From positions 1 through 53,611 of the forward strand of contig SLRQ01000011.1 of assembly GCA_007130885.1 (NCBI GenBank): a DNA stretch of 53,611 nt. Direction: 5' to 3'. The stretch's first letter is position 1, and each line of letters opens with the position of its first letter. The notes beneath the pieces were generated by a model. That model saw only the letters and a list, made by a program, of their open reading frames with translations, had not been told where the DNA came from and made no database searches. Shown here piece after piece: positions 21,484 to 32,111 of this stretch. This stretch comes from Deltaproteobacteria bacterium. Its GTDB lineage: Bacteria > Myxococcota > Myxococcia > SLRQ01. The position numbers were made by a program, and so were the translations under genes.

Positions 21484-23850
21484 TTAGTTGATTAGAGGCT
21501 TGCCCTTCTTGAGCATGTGGGCCATTCGCTCCTGGCTCATGGGCTCTCCGCAAAGGCTTAGGAATGCCTCTCTCTCCAGCGTCAGCATCTCCTTCTCGCT
21601 AATCGGGTCGACTGGAGACGCCTTATCGCCGCCGGTCAGCACCTTCGCGTGCAGCTTGGCGATCTTGGCGCTGTGAGCCGAGATCTTGCCCGCCCTATGG
21701 AAGCCGTCGATGCTGTCCTCCATCACGTTGTAGCCGCCGGTGCCGGGCAGGATGAAGTCCTCGGCCGGGATGGGTTCGAACCCGTCGACCATGTCGAGGG
21801 CGACCTGCTTGGCCTGTGCGATCTGCCGGGGCTTGTTGTAAGCAAGCACCGTCGTGTTTGGAGCGAGGAGCCCCTTGTCCATCGCGTCGCTTGCCGAGGA
21901 CGACACGGTTCCGAACGCGATGAGCTCGAAGGCTTTCATCACCGGCGGCATCGGTCCAGGGTTCTTTCGCTCCATCATTCGCTGGAACTGACGGACGAGC
22001 TGGAGGCAGCCGCCGCCCGCCGGTATGAGGCCGACGCCGACCTCCACCAAACCACTGTACAGCTCGGTGTAGGGTACCCGCTTCTGCCCGGCATAAGTAA
22101 TCTCCAGGCCTCCACCCAGTGTCATCCCATGCGGTGCGGTGACTACCGGGAAATCAGCGTGATAGAGCGAAACGTTGATGTCTTGCAGAAGAGAGCTGAC
22201 CATCTCGATTTCTTGCCACATCTTCCGCTTGGCAAGCTCTAGAATGAGCTGGAGCTGGGCGCCCGCGCAGAAGTTGGGAGCCTGATTCGAGATCACGAGG
22301 GCGCGGAACTTTCCGGCATCGCACATGGCCTTGGCTTGCATCATCATCGAGATGATGTAGTCGTCGACCGGGTTCATTGCTGGAACCATCTTGGCGTCCA
22401 ACTCACAGAGCAAGACGCCGTCATCGAGGTCGATGAGCCTGGCGTTGATGTTCTCCCGGACAATCTTGCCCTTGTTCTTGAGAACCTCCAGATCGATGAC
22501 GCCTTTCTTCGGGGGCTCGCTCTTGAGAGTTTTCTCCTTGGCGTCGAAGTAAGTCACGCCGCCATCAGGGTGCGGCTCATAGAGCCTGCCCGTCGTGGAA
22601 ATAGCGTCCTGAAGCAGGGCAGGCACCTCGATACCGGAATCCTCCATCATGGAGGCGGCCTTCTCCAGCCCGATGTGATCCAGCACCTCTATCGGGCCGA
22701 TCTCCTTGGCGAAGCCCCATTTCAGCGCGTTGTCGATGGTTACGATGTCATCCGCGATTTCACCGACGCGGTTCAACGCGTAGGCGGCGGAGGCAAGAAC
22801 CAGCTCCCGGGAGAACCGGCAGATTCTGTCCTCCTCGCCGTAGGTAAGCATGTTGACCACCCGGCCGGCCGGGGTGGCCTGGTTCTTTGCATACCTCACG
22901 CAGTCCGACTTCGGCTTGGTCTGCGGGCGATACTCGAAGGTTTCGAGATCGAGCGTAAGGAACTGCTTGTCGGGAGTCCGGGTGTAGAAACCCTTCTTGG
23001 TCTTGCTGCCCAGAAGTCCTTTCTCCACCATTTGAGAGAGAAACTCCGGCGGACGCATGATTTCGCGCTCTTCGTCCTCCGGGCAGTTCTCACAGCTGTT
23101 CATGGAGGCGTGCACGAGCGTGTCTATGCCGACCATGTCCGATAGACGGAAGGTGGCCGTTTTCGGGTTCCCCAGGGGAGGCCCCGTGACCATGTCCACC
23201 TCTTCGATGGACAATCCGTACTTCTCCATGAGCTTGAGGGTCTTCATCATGATGAAGATGCCGACCCTGTTGGCCACGAAGTTTGGAGTGTCCTTGCCGA
23301 TGATCGGGTTCTTCCCGGCTCGCTCGAACCAATCCTTCAGTTGCAAGAGCAGCGAGGGAGGGGTCTTCGATGAAGGAATCAGCTCTACCAAGGGCAGAAA
23401 GCGCACGGGATTGAAGTAGTGCGTTCCGACAAAAGACTTCTGCATGTCCTCGGAGCAATCCTCCACCATCTGCTGAACGGACAGACCGGAGGTGTTGGTC
23501 GCCACTATCGACCCTTTTTTTCGGTGCTCGTCGATTTGGGCGAAGACCTTCTTCTTTAGGCTCATGATCTCCGGCACGACCTCGATGATCATGTCGGCGC
23601 TGCCGAGTTCCTCGGCGTAGTCGTCTACCGAGAACGGCCTTATCATCTTCGCTCTCTTGGTGCTGTAGAGAAGCGGGATCTTGGCCTTCGGATCAGAGAG
23701 TTGATCTATGGCGCTCTTTGCAAGCTCGAGCTTGATGTCGAAGATCTTTGCTGGAACGTCATTGTTGGCAAAAAAGGCGGCGATGCCGGCGCCCATAATG
23801 CCGCCGCCTACGACCGCCACTTCTTTGAGTTGGAGCTGCTCTGACATCAT
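21484..23850 (-). CDS. fadN: 3-hydroxyacyl-CoA dehydrogenase / enoyl-CoA hydratase, FadN type
   Basis: This bifunctional beta-oxidation enzyme has 788 residues. The order is a dehydrogenase NAD fold first (VAVVGGGIMGAGIAAFFAN, about 9-27), dehydrogenase C-terminal domains to about 430, then a crotonase domain (TAPHGMTLGGGLEITYAG with the oxyanion-hole Gly residues). Dehydrogenase-first order and length match Bacillus FadN, not E. coli FadB. ATG 23850 shares its A with the thiolase stop codon (TAATG) and follows GAGGAG; the adjacent ATG 23847 is equally possible. Translational coupling to the thiolase fits a shared complex or pathway. Confidence 0.92.
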   Translation of the reverse strand: MMSEQLQLKEVAVVGGGIMGAGIAAFFANNDVPAKIFDIKLELAKSAIDQLSDPKAKIPLLYSTKRAKMIRPFSVDDYAEELGSADMIIEVVPEIMSLKKKVFAQIDEHRKKGSIVATNTSGLSVQQMVEDCSEDMQKSFVGTHYFNPVRFLPLVELIPSSKTPPSLLLQLKDWFERAGKNPIIGKDTPNFVANRVGIFIMMKTLKLMEKYGLSIEEVDMVTGPPLGNPKTATFRLSDMVGIDTLVHASMNSCENCPEDEEREIMRPPEFLSQMVEKGLLGSKTKKGFYTRTPDKQFLTLDLETFEYRPQTKPKSDCVRYAKNQATPAGRVVNMLTYGEEDRICRFSRELVLASAAYALNRVGEIADDIVTIDNALKWGFAKEIGPIEVLDHIGLEKAASMMEDSGIEVPALLQDAISTTGRLYEPHPDGGVTYFDAKEKTLKSEPPKKGVIDLEVLKNKGKIVRENINARLIDLDDGVLLCELDAKMVPAMNPVDDYIISMMMQAKAMCDAGKFRALVISNQAPNFCAGAQLQLILELAKRKMWQEIEMVSSLLQDINVSLYHADFPVVTAPHGMTLGGGLEITYAGQKRVPYTELYSGLVEVGVGLIPAGGGCLQLVRQFQRMMERKNPGPMPPVMKAFELIAFGTVSSSASDAMDKGLLAPNTTVLAYNKPRQIAQAKQVALDMVDGFEPIPAEDFILPGTGGYNVMEDSIDGFHRAGKISAHSAKIAKLHAKVLTGGDKASPVDPISEKEMLTLEREAFLSLCGEPMSQERMAHMLKKGKPLIN

Positions 23851-25004
23851 TATGCTCCTCGTTCCAGAATGGTGGTTGCGCCTTGACCGCCGCCGACGCA
23901 CATGGTGGCGAGTGCATAGCGGCCGCCTGTTTTCTCCAGCGCGGTGATGCCGGACCCGATTATCCGTACTCCGGACATGCCGAGGGGGTGGCCGATGGCG
24001 ATGGCTCCACCCAAGAGGTTTACTTTCTTCATGTCCCAGCCCATCTCCTTGATGCAGTAGAGAGCCTGAGCCGCGAAGGCTTCGTTTACCTCGAAGACGT
24101 CGATGTCATCGGCCGACAAGCCGGAGCGTTCGAACGCTTTCTTCGAGGCCGGAATCGGCCCCATACCCATCCTGGTCCAATCACACCCGGCGACCGCGGT
24201 GGTCACTATCTTGGCCCGCAGCTTCAAACCGAGCTGTTTGGCCTTCTCCTCGGTCATGAGAATGATCGCGCCGGCCCCGATGGTAACCGGAGAGCTGTTG
24301 GCCGCCGTGACACTGCCTTTTGCATTGAAGGCGGGCTTCAAGGACTTGATCTTCTCGAGGTTTGGAGGCTGTGGCCCTTCATCCTTGTCGAAGACGGAGC
24401 CGTCGGGAAGGTCGATGGGGATTACTTCCTTGGCAAAATCGCCGCTCTCCCATGCGCCTAGAGCCTTGTTGTGGCTCTCGACCGCGAAGGCGTCCTGCTC
24501 CTCACGAGAGATATTGCCGTCGCGCGCGAGGTTTTCAGCCGTGTCTCCCATGGCGATGTAGAAGTCCTTCTCCTTGAGCTCGGTGTCGTAGAACGGATTG
24601 AAACCGCCCATGGGAACTCGAGTCATATGCTCCACGCCGGTGGCTATCGCGATGTCCCCTTTACCGACCGCCAGAGCATCGACGAGCATCATTGTCGATT
24701 GCTGTGAGCTTGCGCAGAACTGGTTCACGGTCGTGGCCGCGATCTCTTCCGGGAGACCGGACTTCGCGACGATCATCCTTGCGAGGTTGAGTCCATTCTC
24801 GCCTTCCGGGAAAGAACAGCCGCAGGTGAGGTGCTCGATCTCATTTACGGGCACCGACGGGTTGCGCGCCAAGAGCTTCTTGACGACCTGGCCCGCTATT
24901 TCGAGCCCAGTGAGCTTGTTTAGCTTTCCTCCCTTGGCTCGGCTTATCGGTGAGCGGCCGAAGTCCACTATGCCGACCGTTCGAATCTCGTTGCGTCCTG
25001 GCAT
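23850..25004 (-). CDS. fadA: Acetyl-CoA acyltransferase (3-ketoacyl-CoA thiolase)
   Basis: This thiolase carries out the last beta-oxidation step, cleaving 3-ketoacyl-CoA to acetyl-CoA. ATG 25004 follows GAGGAG with 9-base spacing; the longer frame to 25235 lies inside the upstream gene and is not credible. The 384-residue protein has the nucleophile C97 in VNQFCASSQQS, the GGAIAIGHPLGMSG His motif and the C-terminal acid-base Cys in LATMCVGGGQGAT. The gene lies between acyl-CoA dehydrogenase (35 bases upstream) and fadN (stop/start overlap). Confidence 0.95.
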   Translation of the reverse strand: MPGRNEIRTVGIVDFGRSPISRAKGGKLNKLTGLEIAGQVVKKLLARNPSVPVNEIEHLTCGCSFPEGENGLNLARMIVAKSGLPEEIAATTVNQFCASSQQSTMMLVDALAVGKGDIAIATGVEHMTRVPMGGFNPFYDTELKEKDFYIAMGDTAENLARDGNISREEQDAFAVESHNKALGAWESGDFAKEVIPIDLPDGSVFDKDEGPQPPNLEKIKSLKPAFNAKGSVTAANSSPVTIGAGAIILMTEEKAKQLGLKLRAKIVTTAVAGCDWTRMGMGPIPASKKAFERSGLSADDIDVFEVNEAFAAQALYCIKEMGWDMKKVNLLGGAIAIGHPLGMSGVRIIGSGITALEKTGGRYALATMCVGGGQGATTILERGA

Positions 25005-25039
25005 GATGATGTTCTCCTCTAGGATTTCGTTTGAATGAA

Positions 25040-26830
25040 CTAGAACTTGTAGGCGCCCGCGTCCATGGCCGCTTCCGCGATGACTCTCCGGGTCTTCACG
25101 ATGTCCACTGGACGAGACAGGGCGCCAAGAAGTGTCTCGAGCTTGCCAAGCTTCGTGCTTCGCTGGCCCTCTGGAGCGACCGAGTTGATGATGTCGCGTG
25201 TGAGCTCGGAGACCGTCTTTGCGCCCGCGTGACAAACGTACTCGGCTATCGCCGACAACACCTCGCTGTTTCGCCGGCTCGAGCCGTCGAGAATGTAGTG
25301 AACACGAGCAACCGTGGAATCCATCTTGAGCACGGCAATCAAGAGATCAGCAGCCATCTCCATGATTTGCTGCTCGTTCCTTATGTCCTTGCCGCAATGA
25401 ATGATGGCGTGGTTGATGGCATATGCCGCGGCTCGCTTGGCCGCCATGGTATCGGCGATGTGCTCGCCGAGCGGGCCTTCCGCTTTTGGACGTGCTACTT
25501 TTCCTCGTCCAAGCTCGGAGTCCACGGCCTCCATGAACATCCGGAACTGGATGCCGCCTCCAAGAATGTTTCGAGCCAAACCGTCGAACATCGTCAGCCG
25601 GTTGATGTCGTTCGTCCCCTCGTAGATGTTGTCGATGACATTGTCCCGCGCCAGCATCTCGAGCTTGTACTCGCTGATGAAGCCGTACCCGCCGTGCATG
25701 TGAATGCCGTCGTTCAACACCTTCTGAAGTGTCTCGGCTCCAACTATTTTGACGATCGCGCACTCCAGCGCGTAGTTGCGGAAGATCTTGATGGTGCTCT
25801 CGGAGTAGTCGTCATCTTGCTTCAGACCTCCCAGAGCACGGTCGATGTCGCCGGAGAGACGATAGGCAATGGAATCGAGAGCGAAGGTGCTCGCGACCAT
25901 GTCTGCCAGGCGCCCTTTCTGCATGTCGAAGTAGATTATGGGCTGACCGAACTGCTTTCGTTGCGTGGCATACTCTATGGTCTGATTTATTGCGTACTTG
26001 CAGTTGCCGAGAGCCGCGAACCCCAGCTTCAGTCTCCCCAGGTTCAAGATATTTAGCGCGATCTGCGGTGCCATTCCCGGCTTGCCCAGTATGTTGGTCG
26101 CCGGAACCTTCACCTCGTCGAACACCAGGTTGGTCGTGGAGGAGCCCTTGATGCCCATCTTCTTCTCTTCGGGACCACGCGATACGCCTTCGGAGGCGAG
26201 ATCCACGATGAAAGCGCTGTATTTGCCTCCAACAGAGGCGAAAACGATCGCCACATCGGCCCAAGCACCATTGGTGATGAACTGCTTTTCTCCATTGATG
26301 ATGAAGTGCTTGCCGTCTTCGGTGGGGGTGGCGGTCGTTCGGCCGCTTAGTGCGTCCGAGCCCGCCCCGGGCTCGGTAAGAGCGTAGCAAGTAATCGCGC
26401 TGCCGTAAGCCAGCCTTGCAAGCCATTCCTTCTTCTGCTCTTCGCTTCCAAACAGCGTGATGGGAAGGGTTCCGATCCCAACGTGTGCGCCGACCGTCGT
26501 TGCGAAGCTGGGGCAGCCGGCCAGGGCTTCGGCTACGACAGACGCAGTGGTCTTGTCTTGGCCTAGGCCTTCGTACTCTTCCGGCACGTCAACCGCCAGC
26601 AACCCAAGTTCTCCGACTTCACGGAGCAGCCGTACCATTACCGGAGTGTCACCCTCCATCGGTTTGGTCTCGAGGTGCTCGGTCTGTGGGTTCACCTCGT
26701 TTTCCATAAACTTCCAAGTCGTATCGGCGAACTCCTGTTGAGTCTCCGAGAACTGCTCACGGGTGAAAATCTTGCCAAGAGGAATGTTGGCAACGAGGAA
26801 CCCTCCACCGGGCATGACGTCGTCGATCAT
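25040..26830 (-). CDS. fadE: Acyl-CoA dehydrogenase, FadE (YusJ) type
   Basis: This flavoenzyme opens beta-oxidation by forming trans-2-enoyl-CoA. It has 596 residues, about 200 more than short-chain acyl-CoA dehydrogenases and like Bacillus FadE/YusJ. The FAD and substrate segments CYALTEPGAGSDA and FIINGEKQFITNGAWAD are present, as is the catalytic-base motif YEGTNDINRL. An extra C-terminal helical domain accounts for the length. AGGAG lies 7 bases before the ATG. It is the first gene of the fadE-fadA-fadN operon and is divergent from sdhC across a 479-base region. Confidence 0.94.
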   Translation of the reverse strand: MIDDVMPGGGFLVANIPLGKIFTREQFSETQQEFADTTWKFMENEVNPQTEHLETKPMEGDTPVMVRLLREVGELGLLAVDVPEEYEGLGQDKTTASVVAEALAGCPSFATTVGAHVGIGTLPITLFGSEEQKKEWLARLAYGSAITCYALTEPGAGSDALSGRTTATPTEDGKHFIINGEKQFITNGAWADVAIVFASVGGKYSAFIVDLASEGVSRGPEEKKMGIKGSSTTNLVFDEVKVPATNILGKPGMAPQIALNILNLGRLKLGFAALGNCKYAINQTIEYATQRKQFGQPIIYFDMQKGRLADMVASTFALDSIAYRLSGDIDRALGGLKQDDDYSESTIKIFRNYALECAIVKIVGAETLQKVLNDGIHMHGGYGFISEYKLEMLARDNVIDNIYEGTNDINRLTMFDGLARNILGGGIQFRMFMEAVDSELGRGKVARPKAEGPLGEHIADTMAAKRAAAYAINHAIIHCGKDIRNEQQIMEMAADLLIAVLKMDSTVARVHYILDGSSRRNSEVLSAIAEYVCHAGAKTVSELTRDIINSVAPEGQRSTKLGKLETLLGALSRPVDIVKTRRVIAEAAMDAGAYKF

Positions 26831-27309
26831 CTACCTACTCCTGTGGGAGAAGAGTTTGGGCAAAAAGGGAGACAGGTTTATTTGGCCATGGAAACAAAAG
26901 GCCGCAGGACTCGTCTCAAGAAAAAAATGATGAGGTTTTCCCCCAGCCTTCCTGAGGTCAAGCTAGGCGCTAATCAGTTGTGCTAGGTATTTGGACGACG
27001 CATGCTCGCACGCCTCACGCAGTATCGTCAATGCACTGCGTCATTTGTCTGTAAAAGGTCTGCAACAACTTGATTACATTGAGGTTGAGGGTAATCTTTC
27101 GTAGGTAGTAACTGCGCTGGAGGTGCTTTCTCCTCGCATCGAGCCATCAGGGGCAAAGTGCCCCGGAAGCCGGAGGCCGGCGTCAACATCCGGTCAGGTA
27201 GACGCTAGTTGCCCGGAATATGGGAAGAAAGAATTTGCCATGTGTACCGGCGGGCGTAGTAGAAGGGGCACCAGCAGGCTCTCCAAATGTCAAACGCAGA
27301 GATTCGCCA
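26831..27309. other. Divergent regulatory region between fadE and sdhC
   Basis: This 479-base region has no credible gene. Visible elements are two direct GCTAGG hexamers 20 bases apart (26962 and 26982), an inverted repeat at 27017-27041 described separately, and a GGGGCA/TGCCCC hairpin at about 27149-27163. A frame in line with sdhC is open from 27220 but has no SdhC-like sequence. No convincing -35/-10 pair was found for either direction. Confidence 0.5.
27017..27041. promoter_or_regulatory. Operator-like inverted repeat ACGCAGT-N11-ACTGCGT
   Basis: A perfect 7-bp inverted repeat (27017-27023 and 27035-27041) with an 11-base spacer sits between the divergent fadE and sdhC genes. Its symmetry and size suit a dimeric repressor; the regulator is unknown and no FadR-type gene is in the window. 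Confidence 0.35.
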
Positions 27310-27984
27310 ATGAGCACGTTCTTAGGCGCCTCGATAGGCAGGAAGTTGATAGTTGCCGTCTCGGGGCTTTTTCTCATCCTATTTCTAGCGGTTCATCTGG
27401 TCGTGAACCTGACCCTGCTTGCGGGGCAGGAGACCTACAACATGGTTGCCCACTGGATGGGCACAAACCCCGCGGTATCGGTTATTCAGCCGGTCCTCAC
27501 CGTCGGGCTTCTGGTGCACATAGGCTATAGTGCCTACGTGTCGCTTTCCAACTGGCGAGCGCGTCCGCAACCGTATTATTGGAGCGACCCCGCGGGCGGC
27601 AGCACCTGGGCCTCTAGGAACATGCTGCTGTTGGGAGGTCTGATTCTGGCGTTCCTCGTGCTGCACATTTCGAGCTTTTCCATCAGGGTCAAGCTTGGAG
27701 ATGCGCCGATGGCCGATATCGGCGGCGTTATGACCAAGGATCTGTACGCCATGGTAACGGCGAGGTTCGAGCTTGGGTGGTATGTGCTGACGTACGTGGT
27801 AGCCATGTTCTTCTTGGGGCTACATCTGGCGCACGGGTTCCACTCGGGCATCCAAACACTCGGCCTGAGCGACGGCACCTGGCGAAATCGATGGGTTCTT
27901 CTCGGAACCGGGTATTCGATTGTAATCGCCGCCGGCTATATGCTGCTGCCGATCTACTTCTTCCTTCGGACCCATTCGGGCTAG
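27310..27984 (+). CDS. sdhC: Succinate dehydrogenase cytochrome b subunit
   Basis: This is the membrane anchor of complex II. ATG 27310 gives a 224-residue protein starting [20 protein letters not shown], the usual beginning of the b558 family. The in-frame ATG at 27220 would add 30 unrelated residues. Five membrane helices carry the His residues expected to bind two hemes, for example in [26 protein letters not shown] and [12 protein letters not shown]. The single-subunit form (no separate SdhD) is typical of delta/epsilon-type and Bacteroidetes enzymes. It is followed 7 bases later by sdhA. Confidence 0.92.
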   Translation: MSTFLGASIGRKLIVAVSGLFLILFLAVHLVVNLTLLAGQETYNMVAHWMGTNPAVSVIQPVLTVGLLVHIGYSAYVSLSNWRARPQPYYWSDPAGGSTWASRNMLLLGGLILAFLVLHISSFSIRVKLGDAPMADIGGVMTKDLYAMVTARFELGWYVLTYVVAMFFLGLHLAHGFHSGIQTLGLSDGTWRNRWVLLGTGYSIVIAAGYMLLPIYFFLRTHSG

Positions 27985-27991
27985 AGAATCC

Positions 27992-29911
27992 ATGAGTATT
28001 TTAGACGCGAAGATCCCTTCAGGTCCCTTGGCCGATAAGTGGGCCAGCCATAAGAACAGCGTTCGTTTGGTGAACCCCGCCAACCGTTCCCGGCTCGACA
28101 TAATCTTGGTTGGGACGGGGCTGGCGGGCGCGGCGGCGGCCTCCAGCCTGGGAGAGATGGGCTATAATGTTAAGGCGTTCTGTTTTCAGGACTCGCCACG
28201 CCGGGCGCACTCCGTGGCGGCTCAAGGAGGAATCAACGCCGCCAAGAACTACCGTAACGATGGGGACAGCGTGTTTCGGTTGTTCCACGACGTCATCAAG
28301 GGAGGCGACTACCGTGCGCGTGAGGCCAACGTCCACCGCGCCGCCGAGGTGAGCAATCAGACCATCGATCAGCTGGTTGCGTCGGGAGTGCCGTTCGCTC
28401 GCGACTACAGCGGATACCTCGACAATCGTTCTTTCGGTGGGGTTCAGGTTTCACGGACGTTCTACGCCAAGGGGCAGACGGGTCAGCAGTGCCTTCTGGG
28501 CGCTTACTCCGGTCTCATTCGTCAGGTCGCCGCCGGCAAGGTCACCATGTATCCGCGTCGTGACATGCTCGAGGTGGTGGTAATTGACGGCAAGGCTAGG
28601 GGCATAATTACGCGCAACTTGGTGACCGGTGAGGTGGAGCGTCACTCGGGGCACGCGGTGGTGTTGGCCACCGGTGGGTATGGAACCATATATTATCTGT
28701 CGACGCTGGCGGTCGGCTCCAACGGTTCGGCCGCGTGGGCTGCTCACAGGAAGGGTGCTGTCTTCGGCAACCCGAGCTTCGTTCAGATCCACCCCACCAG
28801 CATGCCGCAGCTCAACGACTACCAGGCGAAGCTGACCTTGATGTCCGAGTCGCTCCGTAACGATGGTCGAATCTGGGTTCCGAAGGAGAAGGAGGACAAG
28901 CGACACCCGAACTCCATCCCCGAGGATGAGCGCGACTATTATCTCGAGCGACGCTACCCGGCTTTCGGAAACCTCGTTCCGCGCGACGTTGCATCCCGAG
29001 CGGCCAAGGAGCGGTGCGATGCCGGTTATGGGGTAGGGGACACGGGGCTGTCGGTTTATCTCGACTTCGGCGGAGCCATTGAAAAGCAGGGCAAGAAAGC
29101 CATCGAGAATAAGTACGGCAACCTCTTCGAGATGTACCGCAAGATTACCGGTATAAATCCCTACGAAGAGCCGATGCGCATTTATCCGGCGGGCCACTAC
29201 ACCATGGGCGGGCTATGGGTCGACTACAACCTGATGACCACCGTTCCGGGTTTGTTCGCCATTGGCGAGTCGAACTTCTCCGACCATGGCGCCAACAGGC
29301 TCGGTGCCGGTTCCCTCATGCAGTGTGCCGGTGACGGCTACTTCATTCTCCCGGTTACCATAGGTGACTACCTCGCCGACGATATCAGGACGTCGCGTAT
29401 CCCAGTGGACGGCCCCGAGTTCGCCGCCGCCGAGCAGGAGGCCAGAGACAGGCTCGGTCGACTGATGGCCGTCGACGGGAAGCAGACCGTTACTTCATTC
29501 CACAAGAGGCTCGGCAAGATTATGTGGGACCACTGCGGGATGGCTCGCAGCGAAGCCGGCCTGCAAGAAGCGCGGTCTCTCATTGCGGATCTCAAGGAGG
29601 AGTTCTGGAGTGAGGTCAAGGTGCCTGGCAGACAGGATCGCGTGAACCAGGAGCTGGAAAAGGCCTGGCGGGTGGTGGACTTCTTCGAGCTTGCTCAGCT
29701 CATGTGCCGGGACGCGCTCGACAGGAAGGAGTCATGTGGCGCGCATTTCCGCGAGGAGAGTCAGACGCCGGAGGGTGAGGCGCAACGTATTGATGACGAG
29801 TACTCGTACGTGGCCGCATGGGAGCACAAGGGCGCCGGCTCCGATCACGTACTACACAAGGAGCAGCTCGAGTTCGAAAATGTAGAGATCAAGGAGCGGA
29901 GCTACAAGTAA
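27992..29911 (+). CDS. sdhA: Succinate dehydrogenase flavoprotein subunit
   Basis: The 639-residue subunit oxidises succinate to fumarate. The FAD-binding fold starts [20 protein letters not shown] (about 37-56). [14 protein letters not shown] carries the His that covalently binds FAD. HPTSM and [21 protein letters not shown] are further SdhA/FrdA hallmarks. The gene belongs to the sdhC-sdhA-sdhB operon; together with beta-oxidation upstream it suggests aerobic use of fatty acids through the TCA cycle. Confidence 0.96.
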   Translation: MSILDAKIPSGPLADKWASHKNSVRLVNPANRSRLDIILVGTGLAGAAAASSLGEMGYNVKAFCFQDSPRRAHSVAAQGGINAAKNYRNDGDSVFRLFHDVIKGGDYRAREANVHRAAEVSNQTIDQLVASGVPFARDYSGYLDNRSFGGVQVSRTFYAKGQTGQQCLLGAYSGLIRQVAAGKVTMYPRRDMLEVVVIDGKARGIITRNLVTGEVERHSGHAVVLATGGYGTIYYLSTLAVGSNGSAAWAAHRKGAVFGNPSFVQIHPTSMPQLNDYQAKLTLMSESLRNDGRIWVPKEKEDKRHPNSIPEDERDYYLERRYPAFGNLVPRDVASRAAKERCDAGYGVGDTGLSVYLDFGGAIEKQGKKAIENKYGNLFEMYRKITGINPYEEPMRIYPAGHYTMGGLWVDYNLMTTVPGLFAIGESNFSDHGANRLGAGSLMQCAGDGYFILPVTIGDYLADDIRTSRIPVDGPEFAAAEQEARDRLGRLMAVDGKQTVTSFHKRLGKIMWDHCGMARSEAGLQEARSLIADLKEEFWSEVKVPGRQDRVNQELEKAWRVVDFFELAQLMCRDALDRKESCGAHFREESQTPEGEAQRIDDEYSYVAAWEHKGAGSDHVLHKEQLEFENVEIKERSYK

Positions 29912-30000
29912 CGGTTCCTTTGGTTCGGTGTAACACCTTGCCGCGGTAATGGATTGCTTGTTTCGATGGCCGGCGTCGGTGAAACAGGTGGGTAACTGAC

Positions 30001-30738
30001 ATGAAAATCAAACTGAAAATATGGCGCCAGGAAAGCCCGGACAGCAAGGGCGGCTTGGTTGACTATGAGCTGGATGGTGTCTCCAAGGAGATGTCCTTTC
30101 TCGAGATGCTCGATTATCTCAACACGACCTTGATAGAGCGCGGAGAGGAGCCCGTGGCTTTCGAGCACGACTGTCGCGAGGGGATTTGCGGTTGCTGTTC
30201 TCTGTTCATCAACGGTCGGCCCCACGGTGTCGGGGCCGAGATCACCACTTGCGAACTGCGGATGACTGCGTTCGAGAACGGCAACACCATTGTGATCGAG
30301 CCCTGGCGCGCCAAGGCTTTTCCCGTCATCCGGGATCTCATCGTCGATAGATCCGCCTTCGAGAAGATCATGCAGGCAGGCGGATTCATCTCGGCCAATG
30401 CCGGTGCCGCGCCGGAAGCCAACTCCATTCCGATACCGAAGGAGCTGGCCGATGAAGCCTTCGACGCCGCCGCGTGCCTGGGGTGCGGTGCTTGTGTGGC
30501 GGCTTGCCCGAACGCCTCGGCCATGTTGTTCGTGTCCGCCAAGATCTCCCAGCTAGCCTTGCTCCCCCAAGGAGAGGTGGAGACCAAGCGGCGTGCCCGC
30601 GACATGATTGCCAAGATGGACGAGCTGGGGTTCGGGGCTTGCAGCAATATCGGCGCTTGCGAGGCGGAATGCCCCAAGGGAATCGAGATCTCGCACATAG
30701 CAAGGCTGAATCGCGCGTTCGTTGCGAGCGCTTTTTGA
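30001..30738 (+). CDS. sdhB: Succinate dehydrogenase iron-sulfur subunit
   Basis: The 245-residue subunit passes electrons from the flavin to the quinone. Ligands for the [2Fe-2S] cluster are in C58-REGIC-GCC (58, 63, 66) and C84. The [4Fe-4S]/[3Fe-4S] ligands are in CLGCGACVAACP (from C159) and in the CSNIGACEAECPKG segment near the C terminus. AGGTGGG lies ahead of the ATG. It follows sdhA by 89 bases. Confidence 0.96.
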   Translation: MKIKLKIWRQESPDSKGGLVDYELDGVSKEMSFLEMLDYLNTTLIERGEEPVAFEHDCREGICGCCSLFINGRPHGVGAEITTCELRMTAFENGNTIVIEPWRAKAFPVIRDLIVDRSAFEKIMQAGGFISANAGAAPEANSIPIPKELADEAFDAAACLGCGACVAACPNASAMLFVSAKISQLALLPQGEVETKRRARDMIAKMDELGFGACSNIGACEAECPKGIEISHIARLNRAFVASAF

Positions 30739-30875
30739 CGGCGACCCGGTTTTCTTGTCGGGCCATGTGAGGCTGGCCCCGGAAAAAAAAGGCGGGAAAA
30801 GCACGGAGGGGGTCTTGACCCCCACGACATGATTCATAAGGGGAGGGTGCAAACCCGGTCCCCCGCTGGTGCATC

Positions 30876-32111
30876 ATGTCAAAGAAAAAAGTGCTTACCA
30901 TCGTTCTCGCCGGCGGAGAGGGCAGGCGGCTGCAGCCGTTGACACGCGATCGCGCGAAGCCGGCCGTTCCTTTCGGCGGCAACTACCGGCTGATTGACTT
31001 TGCTCTCTCGAATCTCGCCAACGCGGGGTTCCTGAACATCGTCGTGCTCACACAGTACAAGAGCCACAGCCTGGATGTTCATTTGGCCAAGACCTGGCCC
31101 GTGTCCCCGCTTCTCGGGAACCACGTGACGCCGGTTCCAGCTCAAATGCGCCAGGGCCCGCGATGGTTCGCCGGGTCAGCCGACGCCATTTACCAGAATC
31201 TCAACATCATCCGTGACGATCGTCCCGACTACATCATCGTCTTCGGCGCCGATCACATCTATCGCATGGACCCAAGGGCGATGCTGGAGCAGCACATTGA
31301 AAGCGGGGCCGGCGTGACGGTCGCCGCCATCAGAGCGCCGCTGGAGCAAGCCGATCAGTTTGGAGTCATAGAGGCTGATTCGACCGGTGGCCGAATCGAG
31401 CGTTTTCGAGAAAAACCAAAGGACGCGGAGGGCCTAGCCGACGATCCGAGCCGGGTCTTCGCTTCGATGGGTAACTACGTCTTCACTACCAGCACTCTGG
31501 TCGAAGCCGTGATGCGGGACGCGGCGAACGAGGAGTCCGCGCACGACATCGGCGGGAACGTCATACCGATGCTCACCGAGGCCGGTGTGGCGCAGGTGTA
31601 CGATTTCTCGAAAAACGAGGTTCCCGGCACCACCGAACGTGATCACGCCTACTGGCGTGACGTTGGGACCCTCGACAGCTACTACGAAGCCCACATGGAC
31701 TTGATCTCCGTGCATCCCATTTTCAATCTCTACAATCAGGAGTGGCCGATATACACGGCTTGCTCCCCTGATCCCCCGGCCAAGTTCGTCTTCTCGGACG
31801 AGGGTCGCAAAGGTCATGCCCTCGACTCCATGGTTTGCTCGGGCGCCGTGCTGTCCGGCGGAGAGGTGCATCGATCAGTGGTTTCGCCGGGCGTTCGGGT
31901 CTGCTCCCATGCCAAGGTCGAGGATTCGGTGCTCATGCATGGGGTCGAGATCGGGCGCAAGGCTTTCGTTCGAAACGCCATCATCGACAAGTATGTGCGA
32001 ATTCCCGAGGGTGCTCGGATAGGGGTCGACTCCTCCGAGGACCGAAAACGTTTCGATGTGACGGAGAAGGGAATCGTCGTTATCCCAAAGGCAACAGAGG
32101 TGTCGGCATGA
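30876..32111 (+). CDS. glgC: Glucose-1-phosphate adenylyltransferase
   Basis: GlgC makes ADP-glucose from ATP and glucose-1-phosphate, the entry to glycogen or maltose-1-phosphate synthesis. The 411-residue protein has [14 protein letters not shown] and [10 protein letters not shown] (nucleotide binding), [20 protein letters not shown] and a C-terminal left-handed beta-helix domain. The long match along [21 protein letters not shown] segments resembles actinobacterial GlgC most. The stop codon overlaps the next start (ATGA), coupling the two genes. A GGGGGTC/GACCCCC hairpin lies in the 137 bases upstream; the ribosome site is weak. Confidence 0.95.
   Translation: MSKKKVLTIVLAGGEGRRLQPLTRDRAKPAVPFGGNYRLIDFALSNLANAGFLNIVVLTQYKSHSLDVHLAKTWPVSPLLGNHVTPVPAQMRQGPRWFAGSADAIYQNLNIIRDDRPDYIIVFGADHIYRMDPRAMLEQHIESGAGVTVAAIRAPLEQADQFGVIEADSTGGRIERFREKPKDAEGLADDPSRVFASMGNYVFTTSTLVEAVMRDAANEESAHDIGGNVIPMLTEAGVAQVYDFSKNEVPGTTERDHAYWRDVGTLDSYYEAHMDLISVHPIFNLYNQEWPIYTACSPDPPAKFVFSDEGRKGHALDSMVCSGAVLSGGEVHRSVVSPGVRVCSHAKVEDSVLMHGVEIGRKAFVRNAIIDKYVRIPEGARIGVDSSEDRKRFDVTEKGIVVIPKATEVSA

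Noticed and set aside
24800..25235. Longer N terminus for the thiolase (start at 25235)
   Set aside because: The added 77 residues are Arg/His-rich, overlap the acyl-CoA dehydrogenase gene and are replaced by a well-placed ATG with GAGGAG at 25004.
25031..26056. 341-codon plus-strand open frame opposite the acyl-CoA dehydrogenase gene
   Set aside because: It lies fully antisense to a well-supported gene and shows no domain; long antisense frames are expected at this codon bias. The same holds for 22336-23145, 15641-16402 and 31814-32650.
30807..30822. GGGGGTCTTGACCCCC hairpin as terminator or TTGACC promoter before glgC
   Set aside because: The stem has no T-tract and the putative -10 sequences have the wrong spacing or poor match, so neither role is supported.
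31835..32107. Longer N terminus for the GlgM-like protein
   Set aside because: The 91 extra codons lie inside glgC and read as an out-of-frame shadow; ATG 32108 overlaps the glgC stop and begins the conserved family sequence.
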